This document shows positions 51,497 through 60,546 of a DNA stretch of 64,000 bases, in pieces (position 1 is the first letter of the stretch; every line of letters begins with the position of its first letter). The DNA is taken from contig NZ_JAOTBE010000004.1 of assembly GCF_026162645.1 (NCBI RefSeq), positions 62,001 through 126,000 of the forward strand. Reading direction: 5' to 3'. Origin of the DNA: Paracoccus rhizosphaerae. GTDB lineage: Bacteria > Pseudomonadota > Alphaproteobacteria > Rhodobacterales > Rhodobacteraceae. The position numbers and the translations under genes are program-made. The notes beneath the pieces are model-generated. The model made no database searches. It was not told the DNA's origin and worked only from the letters and a program-made list of their open reading frames with translations.

Positions 51497-52689
51497 GCCT
51501 TCACCAGCATCCGCCGGGGAATGGAACAGAACAGCTCCGGCTCGCGCTCGGTGATGACCAGCGATTCCGTGGTCTCGTATCCCCAGCCCTCCATCCAGAG
51601 GCCGGTCATGAAGTGGAAGGTCATTCCGGGCCGCAGCTCGGTCCGGTCGCCGCGGCGCAGGGACATGGTGCGCTCGCCCCAGTCGGGCGGATAGGACAGG
51701 CCGATCGGGTATCCGGTGCGGTTGTCCTTGACGATGCCGTAACGGTCCAGGACCGTGAAGAAGGCGTTGGCGATATCCTCGCAGGTGTTGCCCGGACGGG
51801 CGGCGGCAAGACCGGCCTCCATCCCCTCCAGCACGGCCTTCTCGGCCTCCAGCATCTCCTGAGGCGGCTTGCCCAGGAAGATCGTGCGCGACAGGGGCAC
51901 GTGGTATCGCTGGTAACAGCCGGCGATCTCGAAGAACGTGCCCTCATCCTGCTTCATCGGCAGGTCGTCCCAGGTCAGGTGCGGCGCGGCGGCGTCAGGC
52001 CCGGACGGCAGCAGCGGCACGATGGCCGGATAGTCGCCGCCATGCCCCGACCATTCGTCATAGCGCAATCCGCTGTCATAGATTTCCGCCACCAGATCGC
52101 ATTTGCGCATGCCGACCTCGATCTTGTCGGCGATGCGGCGGTGCATCCGCTCGACGATGCGGGCGGCCTTGCGCATGTATTGCAGTTCCTTGGGCGTCTT
52201 GACCGCCCGCTGCCAGTTCACAAGACCTGTCGCATCCAGGATCTGCGCGTCGGGCAGGCCGTGGACCAGACGCTCATGCGCCTTGGCGGAATACCAGTAG
52301 TTGTCCATCTCGACGCCGATGAAGCCGGTGTGCCAGCCCTTGTCGGCCAGCGTCGCCCAGAGGTAGTCCATCGGGTGGCGTTCCACCGACTGCACGTAAT
52401 AGTCGGGATAGCCGATGATATGGTCGTCGCTCATCCAAACGGTGCGCAGCGCGCCCTGGGCGTCCTGACCGCGCCCGAACCAGATGGGTGCCCCGGCCGG
52501 GCCCACGATCACGCATTGGTGGACATAGAAGGACCAGCCGTCATAGCCGGTCAGCCAAGCCATGTTCGACGGGTCGCTGACGATCAGCAGGTCCAGTCCC
52601 AGCTTCTCCATGCTGGCGCGCGTCTTGGCCAACCGCTCCTCGTATTCCGCGGTCGAAAAGCGTTCGGGCGTCCGTTGCAGTTCTGGCAT
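51493..52689 (-). CDS. doeA: Ectoine hydrolase (DoeA)
   Basis: A 398-residue member of the M24 (creatinase/aminopeptidase P-like) family that opens the ectoine ring to N-acetyl-diaminobutyrate. The N-terminal part has SDPSNMAWLTGYDGWSFYVH, and the C-terminal pita-bread fold has DEGTFFEIAGCYQRYHVPLS and GPGMTFHF-like RPGMTFHFMTGLWME. Its start directly abuts the eutC stop. Confidence 0.94.
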   Translation of the reverse strand: MPELQRTPERFSTAEYEERLAKTRASMEKLGLDLLIVSDPSNMAWLTGYDGWSFYVHQCVIVGPAGAPIWFGRGQDAQGALRTVWMSDDHIIGYPDYYVQSVERHPMDYLWATLADKGWHTGFIGVEMDNYWYSAKAHERLVHGLPDAQILDATGLVNWQRAVKTPKELQYMRKAARIVERMHRRIADKIEVGMRKCDLVAEIYDSGLRYDEWSGHGGDYPAIVPLLPSGPDAAAPHLTWDDLPMKQDEGTFFEIAGCYQRYHVPLSRTIFLGKPPQEMLEAEKAVLEGMEAGLAAARPGNTCEDIANAFFTVLDRYGIVKDNRTGYPIGLSYPPDWGERTMSLRRGDRTELRPGMTFHFMTGLWMEGWGYETTESLVITEREPELFCSIPRRMLVKA

Positions 52690-53646
52690 TCAGGTGGCTT
52701 TCGAAAACGCGGCAAGCGCGTGGGTGGCGATGGCGGTGTCCTGGACGCCCGTGCCGGTCAGATCGCAGATGGTGATCTGGTCGCGGTCGGTGCGTCCGGG
52801 GTGTTTTCCGGCGATGATGTCGCCAAGCTCGGGGACATGGTTGCCGGAATGGGTGCCGGCCTCGATGGCGGCGCGCAGCTCTCCCATCAGGCGGGTCTGG
52901 CTGGCGCGGTCGGCGACATAGAGGTCGGCGCGTGCCAGGCATTCGGGATCAAGCTCGTTCTTGCCGGGCTGGTCGCTGCCCATGGCGGTGACGTGCTGGC
53001 CGTCGCGCAGCCAGCCGGCCTTCAGGATCGGCTGCGTGGCGGGCGTGGTGGTCACGATGATGTCGGCCTGCGACACGGCCTCCTCGGCGTCCGGGGTGGC
53101 GCGGATGTCGATGCCCGTGACCTCATCCGCCAGCGCCTGGGCGCGGGACAGGTCGCGGGCCCAGATCACGGCGCTGTTCACGGACCGCACCAGCCGCAGC
53201 GCCTGCAGTTGCATCCGCGCCTGAAGCCCCGCCCCCAGGATCGCGACGCGGGCAGCGTCTGGGCGCGACAGCCAGCGCGCGGCCACGCCGCCCGCAGCAG
53301 CCGTCCGCACATCCGTCAGCCAGCCGTTGTCCAGCAGCACCGCGCGCACGCGCCCGGTCTGCGCGTCAAGCACCACCATCATCCCCGATGTCGAAGGCAG
53401 GCCTAGGGCCGGATTATCGAAGAATCCAGGTGAAATCTTGACCGCAAAGCCCTCGATTCCGGGCACGAATGCCGTCTTGACGTCCACCTCTCCGTTCACG
53501 TCGGGCAGGTGCATGGACATGACCGGGGGCATGACCACGCCACCCTCGGCCAGTCGCCGAAAGCCCGCCTCGACCACGTCGATGGCGGTCAGGTCCAGGG
53601 GCACGCGGTCGCACAGGTCGGACTCGGACAGGATCAGCGGCGTCAT
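52690..53646 (-). CDS. eutC: Ectoine utilization protein EutC (ornithine cyclodeaminase family)
   Basis: A 318-residue NAD(P)-binding protein of the ornithine cyclodeaminase/mu-crystallin family. The Rossmann motif is VAILGAGLQARMQLQAL, and other family segments are GLPSTSGMMVVLDAQTG and TDVRTAAAGGVAA. In the 5-hydroxyectoine branch EutABC act to convert hydroxyectoine to ectoine; EutC is thought to act as a reductase or cyclodeaminase. It overlaps eutB by 4 nt. Confidence 0.92.
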   Translation of the reverse strand: MTPLILSESDLCDRVPLDLTAIDVVEAGFRRLAEGGVVMPPVMSMHLPDVNGEVDVKTAFVPGIEGFAVKISPGFFDNPALGLPSTSGMMVVLDAQTGRVRAVLLDNGWLTDVRTAAAGGVAARWLSRPDAARVAILGAGLQARMQLQALRLVRSVNSAVIWARDLSRAQALADEVTGIDIRATPDAEEAVSQADIIVTTTPATQPILKAGWLRDGQHVTAMGSDQPGKNELDPECLARADLYVADRASQTRLMGELRAAIEAGTHSGNHVPELGDIIAGKHPGRTDRDQITICDLTGTGVQDTAIATHALAAFSKAT

Positions 53647-54590
53647 GTGGTCTCCAGCAGGCTGGCGTGAAGCGCGGGGTCGATGTTGCCGCCGGACAGG
53701 ATCAGGACCAGCGGGCCATCGCTGCGCAGCTTGCCCGCCAGGATCGCACCGGCACCGACGGCGGCGGCGCCCTCGACGACATGGCCTTCACCCGCCAGGT
53801 GGCGAAGGCCGGCGGCGATCTCGTCCTCGGTCAGCAGGATCAGGTCGTCCATCAGGTCGCGCACCATGGGGAATGTCAGGCGGTTGCCCATGCCGATGCC
53901 GCCGCCCAGACTGTCGGCCAGCGTCGGCAACTCGGTCACCTCGACGGGCTCACCGGCGGCAAGGCTGGCGGCCATGGCGGCGCCCCGTTCCATGCTGATG
54001 CCGATGATGCAGATATCTGGACGCCGCGCCTTGGCAGCCGCAGCGACGCCGGCCAGCAGTCCGCCACCGGACAACGGCACGGCGATGGCGGCGGCGTCAG
54101 GCACCTGGTCCAGGATCTCCAGCCCCAGTGTGCCCTGCCCCGCGATGACGTCGGGGTGGTCGAATGGCGGTATCAGGGCGAAGCCCTCGTCGCGCTGCAG
54201 GCGGCGGGCCTCCTCGAAGGCGTCGTCCTGGCTCTCGCCGACGATGCGCGCCTCGGCCCCCAGATCTCGTATCGCGGCCAGCTTGTTTGCGGGCACCAGC
54301 CGCGACATGCAAATGATCGCGGGCAGGCCCAGGGCGCGCGCCGCGTGGGCCAGCGCCCGCCCGTGGTTCCCGGTCGAGGCCGTGGTGACCCCCGCCACGT
54401 CCCCCAGCCGCGCCACCGCGTTCGTGGCCCCGCGCAGCTTGAAGGCGCCCGTCGTCTGGCGGTGTTCGCATTTCAGCCAGACCGGCCCGCCCGCCAGCGC
54501 CGACAGGTTTGCCGAACCCGCGACCGGCGTATCCAGCACCTGCCCCTCGATCCGGTCACGGGCCGCCAGGATGTCGTCAAGGCTTACCAT
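53643..54590 (-). CDS. eutB: Hydroxyectoine utilization dehydratase EutB
   Basis: A 315-residue fold-type II PLP enzyme related to threonine dehydratase. The PLP lysine is in QTTGAFKLRGATNA (about Lys51), with STGNHGRALAHAA and the phosphate-binding PLSGGGLLAGVAAA. It is assigned to 5-hydroxyectoine breakdown through context (EutA, EutC, DoeA, DoeB). Either ATG 54590 or GTG 54599 may be the start; both overlap the eutA end. Confidence 0.92.
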   Translation of the reverse strand: MVSLDDILAARDRIEGQVLDTPVAGSANLSALAGGPVWLKCEHRQTTGAFKLRGATNAVARLGDVAGVTTASTGNHGRALAHAARALGLPAIICMSRLVPANKLAAIRDLGAEARIVGESQDDAFEEARRLQRDEGFALIPPFDHPDVIAGQGTLGLEILDQVPDAAAIAVPLSGGGLLAGVAAAAKARRPDICIIGISMERGAAMAASLAAGEPVEVTELPTLADSLGGGIGMGNRLTFPMVRDLMDDLILLTEDEIAAGLRHLAGEGHVVEGAAAVGAGAILAGKLRSDGPLVLILSGGNIDPALHASLLETT

Positions 54591-55288
54591 GTCCGGCACC
54601 GGAACAGCGCGCCGGGCCCCGCCGAGGGGATGGCCACGCGGTCCAGCATGGCCCAGAACAGCGCCTGGTTCGACGACAGGACTGGCTTTCCCAGCAGCGC
54701 CTCGACCCGCTCGATCACGTCCAGCGCGGGCAGCGCGGTGCAGGACATGAACAGCGCCTGCGCGTCGGGGTGGTCGCTCTCCTCGGCCATCTCGATGATC
54801 TCGGCGGCACCAAGGCGGGCCATGTCGCGGTCGTCGGCATGGCCCATGCTGCTGCGGCGCAGGACGTCGATGCCGCGGGCCTGGAAGTAATCCCCGACCA
54901 GGTCCGTCGTCGCCTCAAGATAGGGCGTCATCAGCCCCACGCGATCAACGCCCAGGGCGGCAAAACCCCGCAGCGCCGCCCCCGCCGGCGTGGTGACCGG
55001 CGCCCGCCCGCCTGCCAGCCCTTCCATGTCGTCGCCCAGCACCGCCGAGGCCGAGGTGCAACCGAAGGCGATCCCCGCCAGGTCCACGCCCGGCACGATC
55101 AGGTCCACCGCCGCACGCAGGCGCGGGCCCGTGTGGCGCAGGTTCTCCTCGGTCGTGGGGTTGTCGAAGGCAATGCGGGTCACGTGCAGGCGCGTACCGG
55201 GCGGCATCAGCCGCGCGGCGTCGCCCTCGATCGTCATGTCCGTGGCCAGGGCCACCAGGCCGAAGCGCTGGAATGCGTCACGGGTCAT
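54584..55288 (-). CDS. eutA: Ectoine utilization protein EutA (Asp/Glu racemase-like)
   Basis: A 234-residue member of the maleate isomerase/aspartate racemase fold. Its two catalytic cysteines are in IAFGCTSASAVLGD and LFMSCTALPALDVI. With EutB and EutC it works in the hydroxyectoine branch; its exact step is less certain. It is 7 nt downstream of the large TRAP permease gene. Confidence 0.9.
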   Translation of the reverse strand: MTRDAFQRFGLVALATDMTIEGDAARLMPPGTRLHVTRIAFDNPTTEENLRHTGPRLRAAVDLIVPGVDLAGIAFGCTSASAVLGDDMEGLAGGRAPVTTPAGAALRGFAALGVDRVGLMTPYLEATTDLVGDYFQARGIDVLRRSSMGHADDRDMARLGAAEIIEMAEESDHPDAQALFMSCTALPALDVIERVEALLGKPVLSSNQALFWAMLDRVAIPSAGPGALFRCRTW

Positions 55289-55295
55289 AGGCGCC

Positions 55296-56582
55296 TCATG
55301 CCGGGAAGGCGAGGTCGCGCAGGAACAGCGCGATCTGCGGCACGAAGATCAGCAGGACCGAGACCCCCAGCAGGATCAGGATGAAGGGCGGGGTGCCCCG
55401 GATCACGTCCAGATAGGGCCGCTTGAAGACGGCGATAGCCGTGAAGATGTCGCAGCCGAACGGCGGCGTGGCACTGCCGATGGCGACCTGCAGCGTGATG
55501 ATGGTGCCGACCAGCACCGGGTCCAGGCCCGCGTCCCGCACCACCGGCGCGAAGATCGGCACCAGGATCAGGATCACCACGATAGGGTCGACGAACATGC
55601 AGCCGATGAAGAACGCGATCGAGATCGTGAACAGCACCCCGTAAGGCCCCATCCCATCGATGCCGATGCCGCCCAGGATCGCCTGCGGGATCTGCGCGAA
55701 GCTGATGACATAGCTGAAGGCCGTGCCGGCACCGACCAGGATGAAGACGACGGCGGTGATCAGTCCGGTCGATTTCGCCGTGGAATAAAGCTGCTTCATG
55801 CTCAGTTCGCGGAAGACCCCTATCTCCAGCACCAGCGCATAGAGGACGCAGGCGGCGGCGGCCTCGGTCGGTGAGAAGACGCCGCCATAGATGCCGCCGA
55901 TGATGATGACCGGGAACCCCAGTGGCCACAGCGCGCGCCGCATGGCGCGGCCGCGTTCGGCCCAGGTGGCCGGCGGCTCGGTGGGCACGTTGTTCCGGAC
56001 CGCATAGACATAGGCATAGACCGAGAACAGCAGCAGGATCAGCAGCCCCGGCCCGATGCCCGCGATGAAGAGTTCCGAGATGGAGGTGCCGGACACCACG
56101 CCATAGATGATCATGCCGATCGAGGGCGGGATCAGGAAGGCGATGTCCGATGCGTTGATGATCAGCGCCAGCGTGAAGCTGTCGCTGTAGCCCGCCTTCA
56201 GCAGGCGCGGGCGCAGCGGTCCGCCCACGGCCACCACCGTCGCCTGCGTCGATCCGGACACGGCGCCGAACATGGTGCAGGCCCCGGCGGTGGAAATCGC
56301 CAGTCCGCCCTTCATGTGGCCCAGGAAGGCCATGACCAGGTCGATCAGCCGTTCCGCCGACTGGCCGCGGGTCATCAGGTCGGCAGCGAAGATGAACATC
56401 GGCACCGCGATCAGGCTGGCGGGCTGGATGCCGGCGATGACCTGCTGGACCAGCGTTTCCAGCTGGCCAAGGCCGCCAAAAAGACCCACGAAGCCGACCA
56501 TCGACCCCACGATCAGCGGCACCATCATCGGAAAGCCCAGCATCAGAAGCACGACCATCGTGCCCAGGATGGCGGCGGTCAT
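55296..56582 (-). CDS. uehC: Ectoine TRAP transporter large permease
   Basis: A 428-residue DctM-type membrane subunit with about 12 hydrophobic segments. Family segments are [38 protein letters not shown] and [15 protein letters not shown]. It moves substrate using the Na+ gradient together with the small permease and the binding protein. It overlaps uehB by 4 nt. The eut genes follow directly, tying uptake to catabolism. Confidence 0.92.
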   Translation of the reverse strand: MTAAILGTMVVLLMLGFPMMVPLIVGSMVGFVGLFGGLGQLETLVQQVIAGIQPASLIAVPMFIFAADLMTRGQSAERLIDLVMAFLGHMKGGLAISTAGACTMFGAVSGSTQATVVAVGGPLRPRLLKAGYSDSFTLALIINASDIAFLIPPSIGMIIYGVVSGTSISELFIAGIGPGLLILLLFSVYAYVYAVRNNVPTEPPATWAERGRAMRRALWPLGFPVIIIGGIYGGVFSPTEAAAACVLYALVLEIGVFRELSMKQLYSTAKSTGLITAVVFILVGAGTAFSYVISFAQIPQAILGGIGIDGMGPYGVLFTISIAFFIGCMFVDPIVVILILVPIFAPVVRDAGLDPVLVGTIITLQVAIGSATPPFGCDIFTAIAVFKRPYLDVIRGTPPFILILLGVSVLLIFVPQIALFLRDLAFPA

Positions 56583-57232
56583 GGGCGGGTCTCCTCTTCG
56601 GGGACGGCGTCATAGCCGTCCTGAGTACCCGTGGACAGCCAGATGCCGTCATGCGTCAGGTTCTTCAGCGCAGTCAGCGCGTATTGCAGGCCGGTCAGGA
56701 AGAACCCGGCAGGCGCCCAGACGATGATCCACCACTGCGGGATGCGCAGCGCCGGCAGCACCCGGCCCCGGCTGGCTTGCGTCTGGACATAGGTGAGGGC
56801 GTACCACGCCAGAAGCAGCAGCAGCGCCGCCGTCAGCGCCGAGATGATGACCATCCCGGCCTTGCGCATGCCATAAGGCAGCGCGTCCAGGATCGCCGAC
56901 ATGCGGATGTGGCGCCCGTGCCGCGCGGCATAGGACAGGCCCGCGAAGGTGATCAGCACGATCAGCGCCTGGTTCACCTCTTCCGAGAAATAGAGCGACT
57001 GGCCGAAGCCGAAACGCCCGACCACGTTCGCGACCGTGTTGGTGGCCATCGCCAGCACACCAAAGGCCAGCATCACGGCCTCGACCCGCGCGATGGCCTG
57101 GTCCAGCGTCCCCAAGGGCCCCGGCAGGTCCGAACGATAGAGCGAATCGTCGATATCGTCCGGGGCTGCCACCGGCTCTGCCAGAAGGGGATCGTCGGGC
57201 TCTCGGCTGCGCGGGCTTGTGTCTGGCTGCAT
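56579..57232 (-). CDS. uehB: Ectoine TRAP transporter small permease
   Basis: A 217-residue DctQ-type protein with four transmembrane segments. [20 protein letters not shown] and [19 protein letters not shown] carry the family pattern. An extended acidic N-terminus of about 50 residues precedes the first helix. I chose ATG 57232; an in-frame TTG at 57259 lies inside the intercistronic hairpin region and is less likely. Confidence 0.88.
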   Translation of the reverse strand: MQPDTSPRSREPDDPLLAEPVAAPDDIDDSLYRSDLPGPLGTLDQAIARVEAVMLAFGVLAMATNTVANVVGRFGFGQSLYFSEEVNQALIVLITFAGLSYAARHGRHIRMSAILDALPYGMRKAGMVIISALTAALLLLLAWYALTYVQTQASRGRVLPALRIPQWWIIVWAPAGFFLTGLQYALTALKNLTHDGIWLSTGTQDGYDAVPEEETRP

Positions 57233-57260
57233 GACCACCTGTCCATCTGGGTGTTGCAAG

Positions 57261-57288
57261 GGAACCGGCCGCGACGGCGCCCGGTTCC
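57261..57288 (-). other. Intercistronic hairpin behind the TRAP binding protein gene
   Basis: GGAACCGG and CCGGTTCC form a perfect 8-bp stem, with further GCC/GGC pairing in the loop, in the 70-nt gap between uehA and uehB. No U-run follows. Such elements typically protect the binding-protein mRNA so that it is made in excess over the permeases. Confidence 0.6.
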
Positions 57289-57302
57289 GGCAGGACCCGC
57301 GA

Positions 57303-58313
57303 TCAGCTGTTCGCGGCGGCTTCGAGGTCGGCCTTCATCTGGTCCAGCACCTCTTGCGCACGGTCGCCGCCGATCTCGAGGAAGGTTTTCTCGACCTCGC
57401 CGGCGGTTTCGCGGAACGGGGCGCGCTGCTCCTCGGTCAGCTCGGTGATGGTCATCGAGGGTTTGGCCTCCATGATCTTGTCGAGCGACTCCTGAGTCAG
57501 GCCCTGCTGGTATTCGATGATGTGCTCGAAGGCCGCGTCGGTCGCGTTCTGGATGACCTGCTGGTCCTCCTCGGGCAGGCCGTCATAGAAGTCCTTGTTG
57601 GCCATCAGCGCGGTCGTGAAGTTGTTGTGGCCCAGACGGGTGATGTGGTCCGTCACCTCGTACATGTTGGTCGACTCGATGAAGAAGGCCGGGTTTTCCT
57701 GACCGTCGATGATGCCGGTCTGCAGGCCGCCATAAACCTCGCCCCATGGCAGCGGCGTGGGCGTCGCGCCGAACGCCTTGTAGCTTTCGACCAGCAGCGG
57801 GTTCGTCATCACGCGCACCTTGGTGTCGGCCAGATCCTCGGGGCTGGTGACCGGCTCCTGGGTGGTCAGCATGACCTCGCCTTCAGGATACATGGTCAAC
57901 AGTTCCAGCCCCTGTTCGGCATAAAGCTCGGGGAAGATGTTGTTGATCGTTTCGGAGTTGCGGAAAAAGCTGACCAGCTGGTCCTGATCCTCGGGCAGCA
58001 GGTAGGGGACGAAGAAGACCTGCGCCTCGGGGATCAGCGCGCCGGTGAAGCCGGGCGACTGGTTCACGAACTGCAGGATGCCGGACTGGGTCTGTTCCAG
58101 GATGTTGTCGGATTCCCCCAGTGTTCCGAACGGGAACAACTGCACCTCATGGTCGGAATTGGCCTCGACCTCTTCCTTGAACTTCTGGGCGAAGACGCCC
58201 TGCACCTCGTCCAGGGCCTCCTCGAAGGCATAGCGCCAGGTGTCTGCCATCGCGGTGCCCGAACCCAGGATCAGGGCGGCAAGGCTGGCGGTCGTCATGG
58301 TCTTGATGGTCAT
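57303..58313 (-). CDS. uehA: Ectoine/hydroxyectoine TRAP transporter substrate-binding protein
   Basis: A 336-residue DctP-type periplasmic binding protein of the TeaA/UehA type. The signal peptide ends SGTAMA. The ectoine-specific look includes [40 protein letters not shown] and [16 protein letters not shown]. It is preceded by AGGAGG and heads the minus-strand operon. The AT-rich promoter stretch lies between it and enuR. Confidence 0.93.
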   Translation of the reverse strand: MTIKTMTTASLAALILGSGTAMADTWRYAFEEALDEVQGVFAQKFKEEVEANSDHEVQLFPFGTLGESDNILEQTQSGILQFVNQSPGFTGALIPEAQVFFVPYLLPEDQDQLVSFFRNSETINNIFPELYAEQGLELLTMYPEGEVMLTTQEPVTSPEDLADTKVRVMTNPLLVESYKAFGATPTPLPWGEVYGGLQTGIIDGQENPAFFIESTNMYEVTDHITRLGHNNFTTALMANKDFYDGLPEEDQQVIQNATDAAFEHIIEYQQGLTQESLDKIMEAKPSMTITELTEEQRAPFRETAGEVEKTFLEIGGDRAQEVLDQMKADLEAAANS

Positions 58314-58502
58314 GGTCACCTCCTGTGTCGGGGCCGTCTCGGCGCGTTCGCCGGCGGCCCCTGGGGTTTGCGGATTCGGACCCGGTTGGCCCGTTCCTGC
58401 TTGGCCCGAGAGTTCGGGCGAAGCGGATTCCAAGTCAATTCGTATATTAAATCATGACAATTTCAGGCCGGGGTGTCAAACCGACGGGCGCAGGACCCGG
58501 TT
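58314..58502 (-). promoter_or_regulatory. Promoter region between enuR and the ectoine operon
   Basis: A 189-nt gap with an AT-rich island (about 58433-58470) in otherwise GC-rich DNA, containing minus-strand TTGTCATGATTTAATATACG and TTGACT. I cannot assign a certain -35/-10 pair. It should carry the inducible uehA promoter and probably an EnuR site. Confidence 0.5.
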
Positions 58503-59876
58503 TCAGATGCGGCTGTCGGGGGGCAGGATTGCCGAAACGATGCGCAGCGCCTGCTCCAGATCGCGCATCGGCACCCCACCGAGCGACAGCCGCAGCGCCG
58601 GGCCCGACGGCAGCATGGCAAAGCCCGCGCCCGGCGCCAGCGCCACCTGATGCGACAGGGCTTGGGCCAGCAGGTCGGCCTCGTCGCAGCCGTCGGGCAG
58701 CGGCAGCCAGCGGTGCAGCCCGTGCAGGAAGCCCTGCGCCCGGGGGCCCAGGACTCGCGCGGCGAGCCGGTTGCGCGCGGCCAGCTCGACCCGCTGCGCC
58801 GCCAGAAGTGCATCGGCGGTGCCGCCGGTGATCCAGTCCTGCGCGATCTCGGCCATCAGGGGCGTCGCCATCCACGACATCGACAGGTGCCGGTTCAGCG
58901 CGATCTCTGCCCGATCTTCGGGCATGGCCAGAAAACCCAGCCGCAGTCCCGGTGACAGGCACTTCGACAGGCCAGTGAAATAGAAACTGCGGTCGGGCGC
59001 GAAACTGGACAGCGCCGGCGGGCGGCGGGGCGGCATCGGGCCGGTGGGGTCGCTTTCCAGGATCATCAGCCCGGCGGCGGTCGCGGCCTGCGCCAGCGCC
59101 TCGCGCCGGTCGCGATCGATGATCCGCGCATGCGGCCCCCCGCCCGAAGGCAGCAGGAACACCGCCCGCATCCGCCCGCCCGAGGCGCGCGCCGCCGCGA
59201 TCAGGGCATCGGGGTCCATGCCGCGGTCGTCGCCGGGGATGCCCCTCAGCCGCAGGTGCAGCGCCTGCGCGGCGGGGCGCAGTGTGTGGCAGGTGGCGGC
59301 CTCGGTCGCGACGATGTCGCCGGGCTGCGCCACCGTCATCAGCGCCACGAACATCGCCGGCGTCGTGCCGTTGGTGATCAGAATGCGCTGCGCCGGGACC
59401 ACCATCCCGCAGCGCGCCAGCCAAGCCGCAGCCATGCCGCCATAAAGCGACATTGTCTGGCGCGGGCGAAAAGACAGCATCGCCGGGTCGGGCAGCCGGT
59501 CCGACAGCCGCACCATCGTGTCGGCCCAGGCCTGCCTGATCTGCGGCAGGCGGACCGGGGTCATCATCGACAGGTCGATCGGCGGCCGGTCGGTGGGGGC
59601 GCGGAACCACGGCACCTCGATCGTCTCTCGCGGCCCCGACTTCACGAAGCTGCCCCGCCCCACCTCGCCCGAGATCAGGTCCGCGCGGATCAACTCCTCG
59701 TATGCGCGGCTGACGGTCTGGACGCTGACGCCCAGCTGCCACGCCAGGTCGCGGTGCGGCGGCAGGCGCTGGCCGGGCCGCAGGCTGCCCGCGTCGATCG
59801 CCGCGGCGATCCCTTGGGCAAGGCTGCGATAGGCGGGGCGAGAGATGTCCTCGCGTCGTAACGGCCAGTGCGACAT
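58503..59876 (-). CDS. enuR: MocR/GntR-type regulator of ectoine catabolism (EnuR)
   Basis: A 457-residue MocR regulator. An N-terminal GntR winged helix (SRPAYRSLAQGIAAAIDAGS, LGVSVQTVSRAYEELIRADL) is fused to an aminotransferase-like domain that binds PLP through the Lys in FTGLSKCLSPGLRLGF (about Lys305). In Ruegeria EnuR represses the ectoine genes until breakdown intermediates such as N-alpha-acetyl-diaminobutyrate bind the PLP. I chose ATG 59876; longer open starts would run across the divergent doeX start. Confidence 0.9.
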   Translation of the reverse strand: MSHWPLRREDISRPAYRSLAQGIAAAIDAGSLRPGQRLPPHRDLAWQLGVSVQTVSRAYEELIRADLISGEVGRGSFVKSGPRETIEVPWFRAPTDRPPIDLSMMTPVRLPQIRQAWADTMVRLSDRLPDPAMLSFRPRQTMSLYGGMAAAWLARCGMVVPAQRILITNGTTPAMFVALMTVAQPGDIVATEAATCHTLRPAAQALHLRLRGIPGDDRGMDPDALIAAARASGGRMRAVFLLPSGGGPHARIIDRDRREALAQAATAAGLMILESDPTGPMPPRRPPALSSFAPDRSFYFTGLSKCLSPGLRLGFLAMPEDRAEIALNRHLSMSWMATPLMAEIAQDWITGGTADALLAAQRVELAARNRLAARVLGPRAQGFLHGLHRWLPLPDGCDEADLLAQALSHQVALAPGAGFAMLPSGPALRLSLGGVPMRDLEQALRIVSAILPPDSRI

Positions 59877-59901
59877 GTGTTGCAGGATCGCCCCGCAGCC
59901 G

Positions 59902-59946
59902 CCGGTTGTCCAGATTGACAACTGACCCGCCGCCGGAAACAACCGG
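59902..59946. promoter_or_regulatory. Operator-like repeats between enuR and doeX
   Basis: GTTGTC-N6-GACAAC (59905-59922) is a perfect inverted repeat, and CCGGTTGT (59902-59909) pairs with ACAACCGG (59939-59946). The ACAAC half-site is thus present twice in direct orientation, 21 bp apart (two helical turns), filling the 73-bp divergent gap. A binding site for EnuR or DoeX is likely. Confidence 0.6.
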
Positions 59947-59949
59947 TGC

Positions 59950-60432
59950 ATGACACCGCGCGCGCCCCGCCTCGACGACCGCGACATCGCCATCCTCGCG
60001 ACCCTGTCGCGCGAAGGCCGCATCGCCAAGACCGAACTGGCGGCGCGGGTGAACCTGTCGCCGACGCCCTGCTGGGACCGCATGAAGCGGTTGGAGCAGG
60101 CGGGCCTGATCCGCGGCTACCGCGCCCAGATCGACCTGGCCGCCATTGGCCCGCACGTCCAGGTCTTCGTCACGGTCGAACTGGACAGCCACCGCGCCGA
60201 AAGCTTCCAGATCTTCGAACGCACCGTCGCGCGGATGGAGGCCGTGACCGGCTGCTGGGCCATCGGCGGGGGCTACGACTATCTGCTGCAGGTCGTCGCC
60301 CGCGACGTCGGCGCGTTCCAGGACCTGATGGACGGGCTGCTGGAGAGCCGCGCCGGGGTCAGGCGGTATTTCAGCTATATCGTCACCAAGCCCGTCAAGG
60401 ACGAGGCCCCGGCGACCGCCCTTCTGGGCTGA
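59950..60432 (+). CDS. doeX: Lrp/AsnC family regulator of ectoine degradation (DoeX)
   Basis: A 160-residue AsnC-type regulator. The helix-turn-helix is in LDDRDIAILATLSREGRIAK and ELAARVNLSPTPCWDRMKRL, and the C-terminal RAM domain includes AVTGCWAIGGGYDYLLQVVA. It is divergent from enuR and precedes doeC, matching asnC/doeX in ectoine clusters of Ruegeria and Halomonas. It is expected to sense an ectoine intermediate. Confidence 0.9.
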   Translation: MTPRAPRLDDRDIAILATLSREGRIAKTELAARVNLSPTPCWDRMKRLEQAGLIRGYRAQIDLAAIGPHVQVFVTVELDSHRAESFQIFERTVARMEAVTGCWAIGGGYDYLLQVVARDVGAFQDLMDGLLESRAGVRRYFSYIVTKPVKDEAPATALLG

Positions 60433-60477
60433 GAGGAATCCTCGGGTCGCCACCCTGTGTGCAGAGGAATCCTCTGC
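60433..60477 (+). promoter_or_regulatory. Tandem palindromes upstream of doeC
   Basis: GAGGAATCCTC occurs twice, at 60433-60443 (starting 1 nt after the doeX stop) and 60464-60474, with centres 31 bp apart (three helical turns). The second is extended to a perfect 8-1-8 palindrome, GCAGAGGAATCCTCTGC (60461-60477). Two phased identical palindromes fit the dimer-of-dimers binding of Lrp-type regulators such as DoeX. Confidence 0.7.
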
Positions 60478-60546
60478 TCCCGGCGCGATCATCAGGGAAA
60501 TCGCCTGCCCACCCTGCCCCATCTTCCACGGGACAAGGAGGTGACC

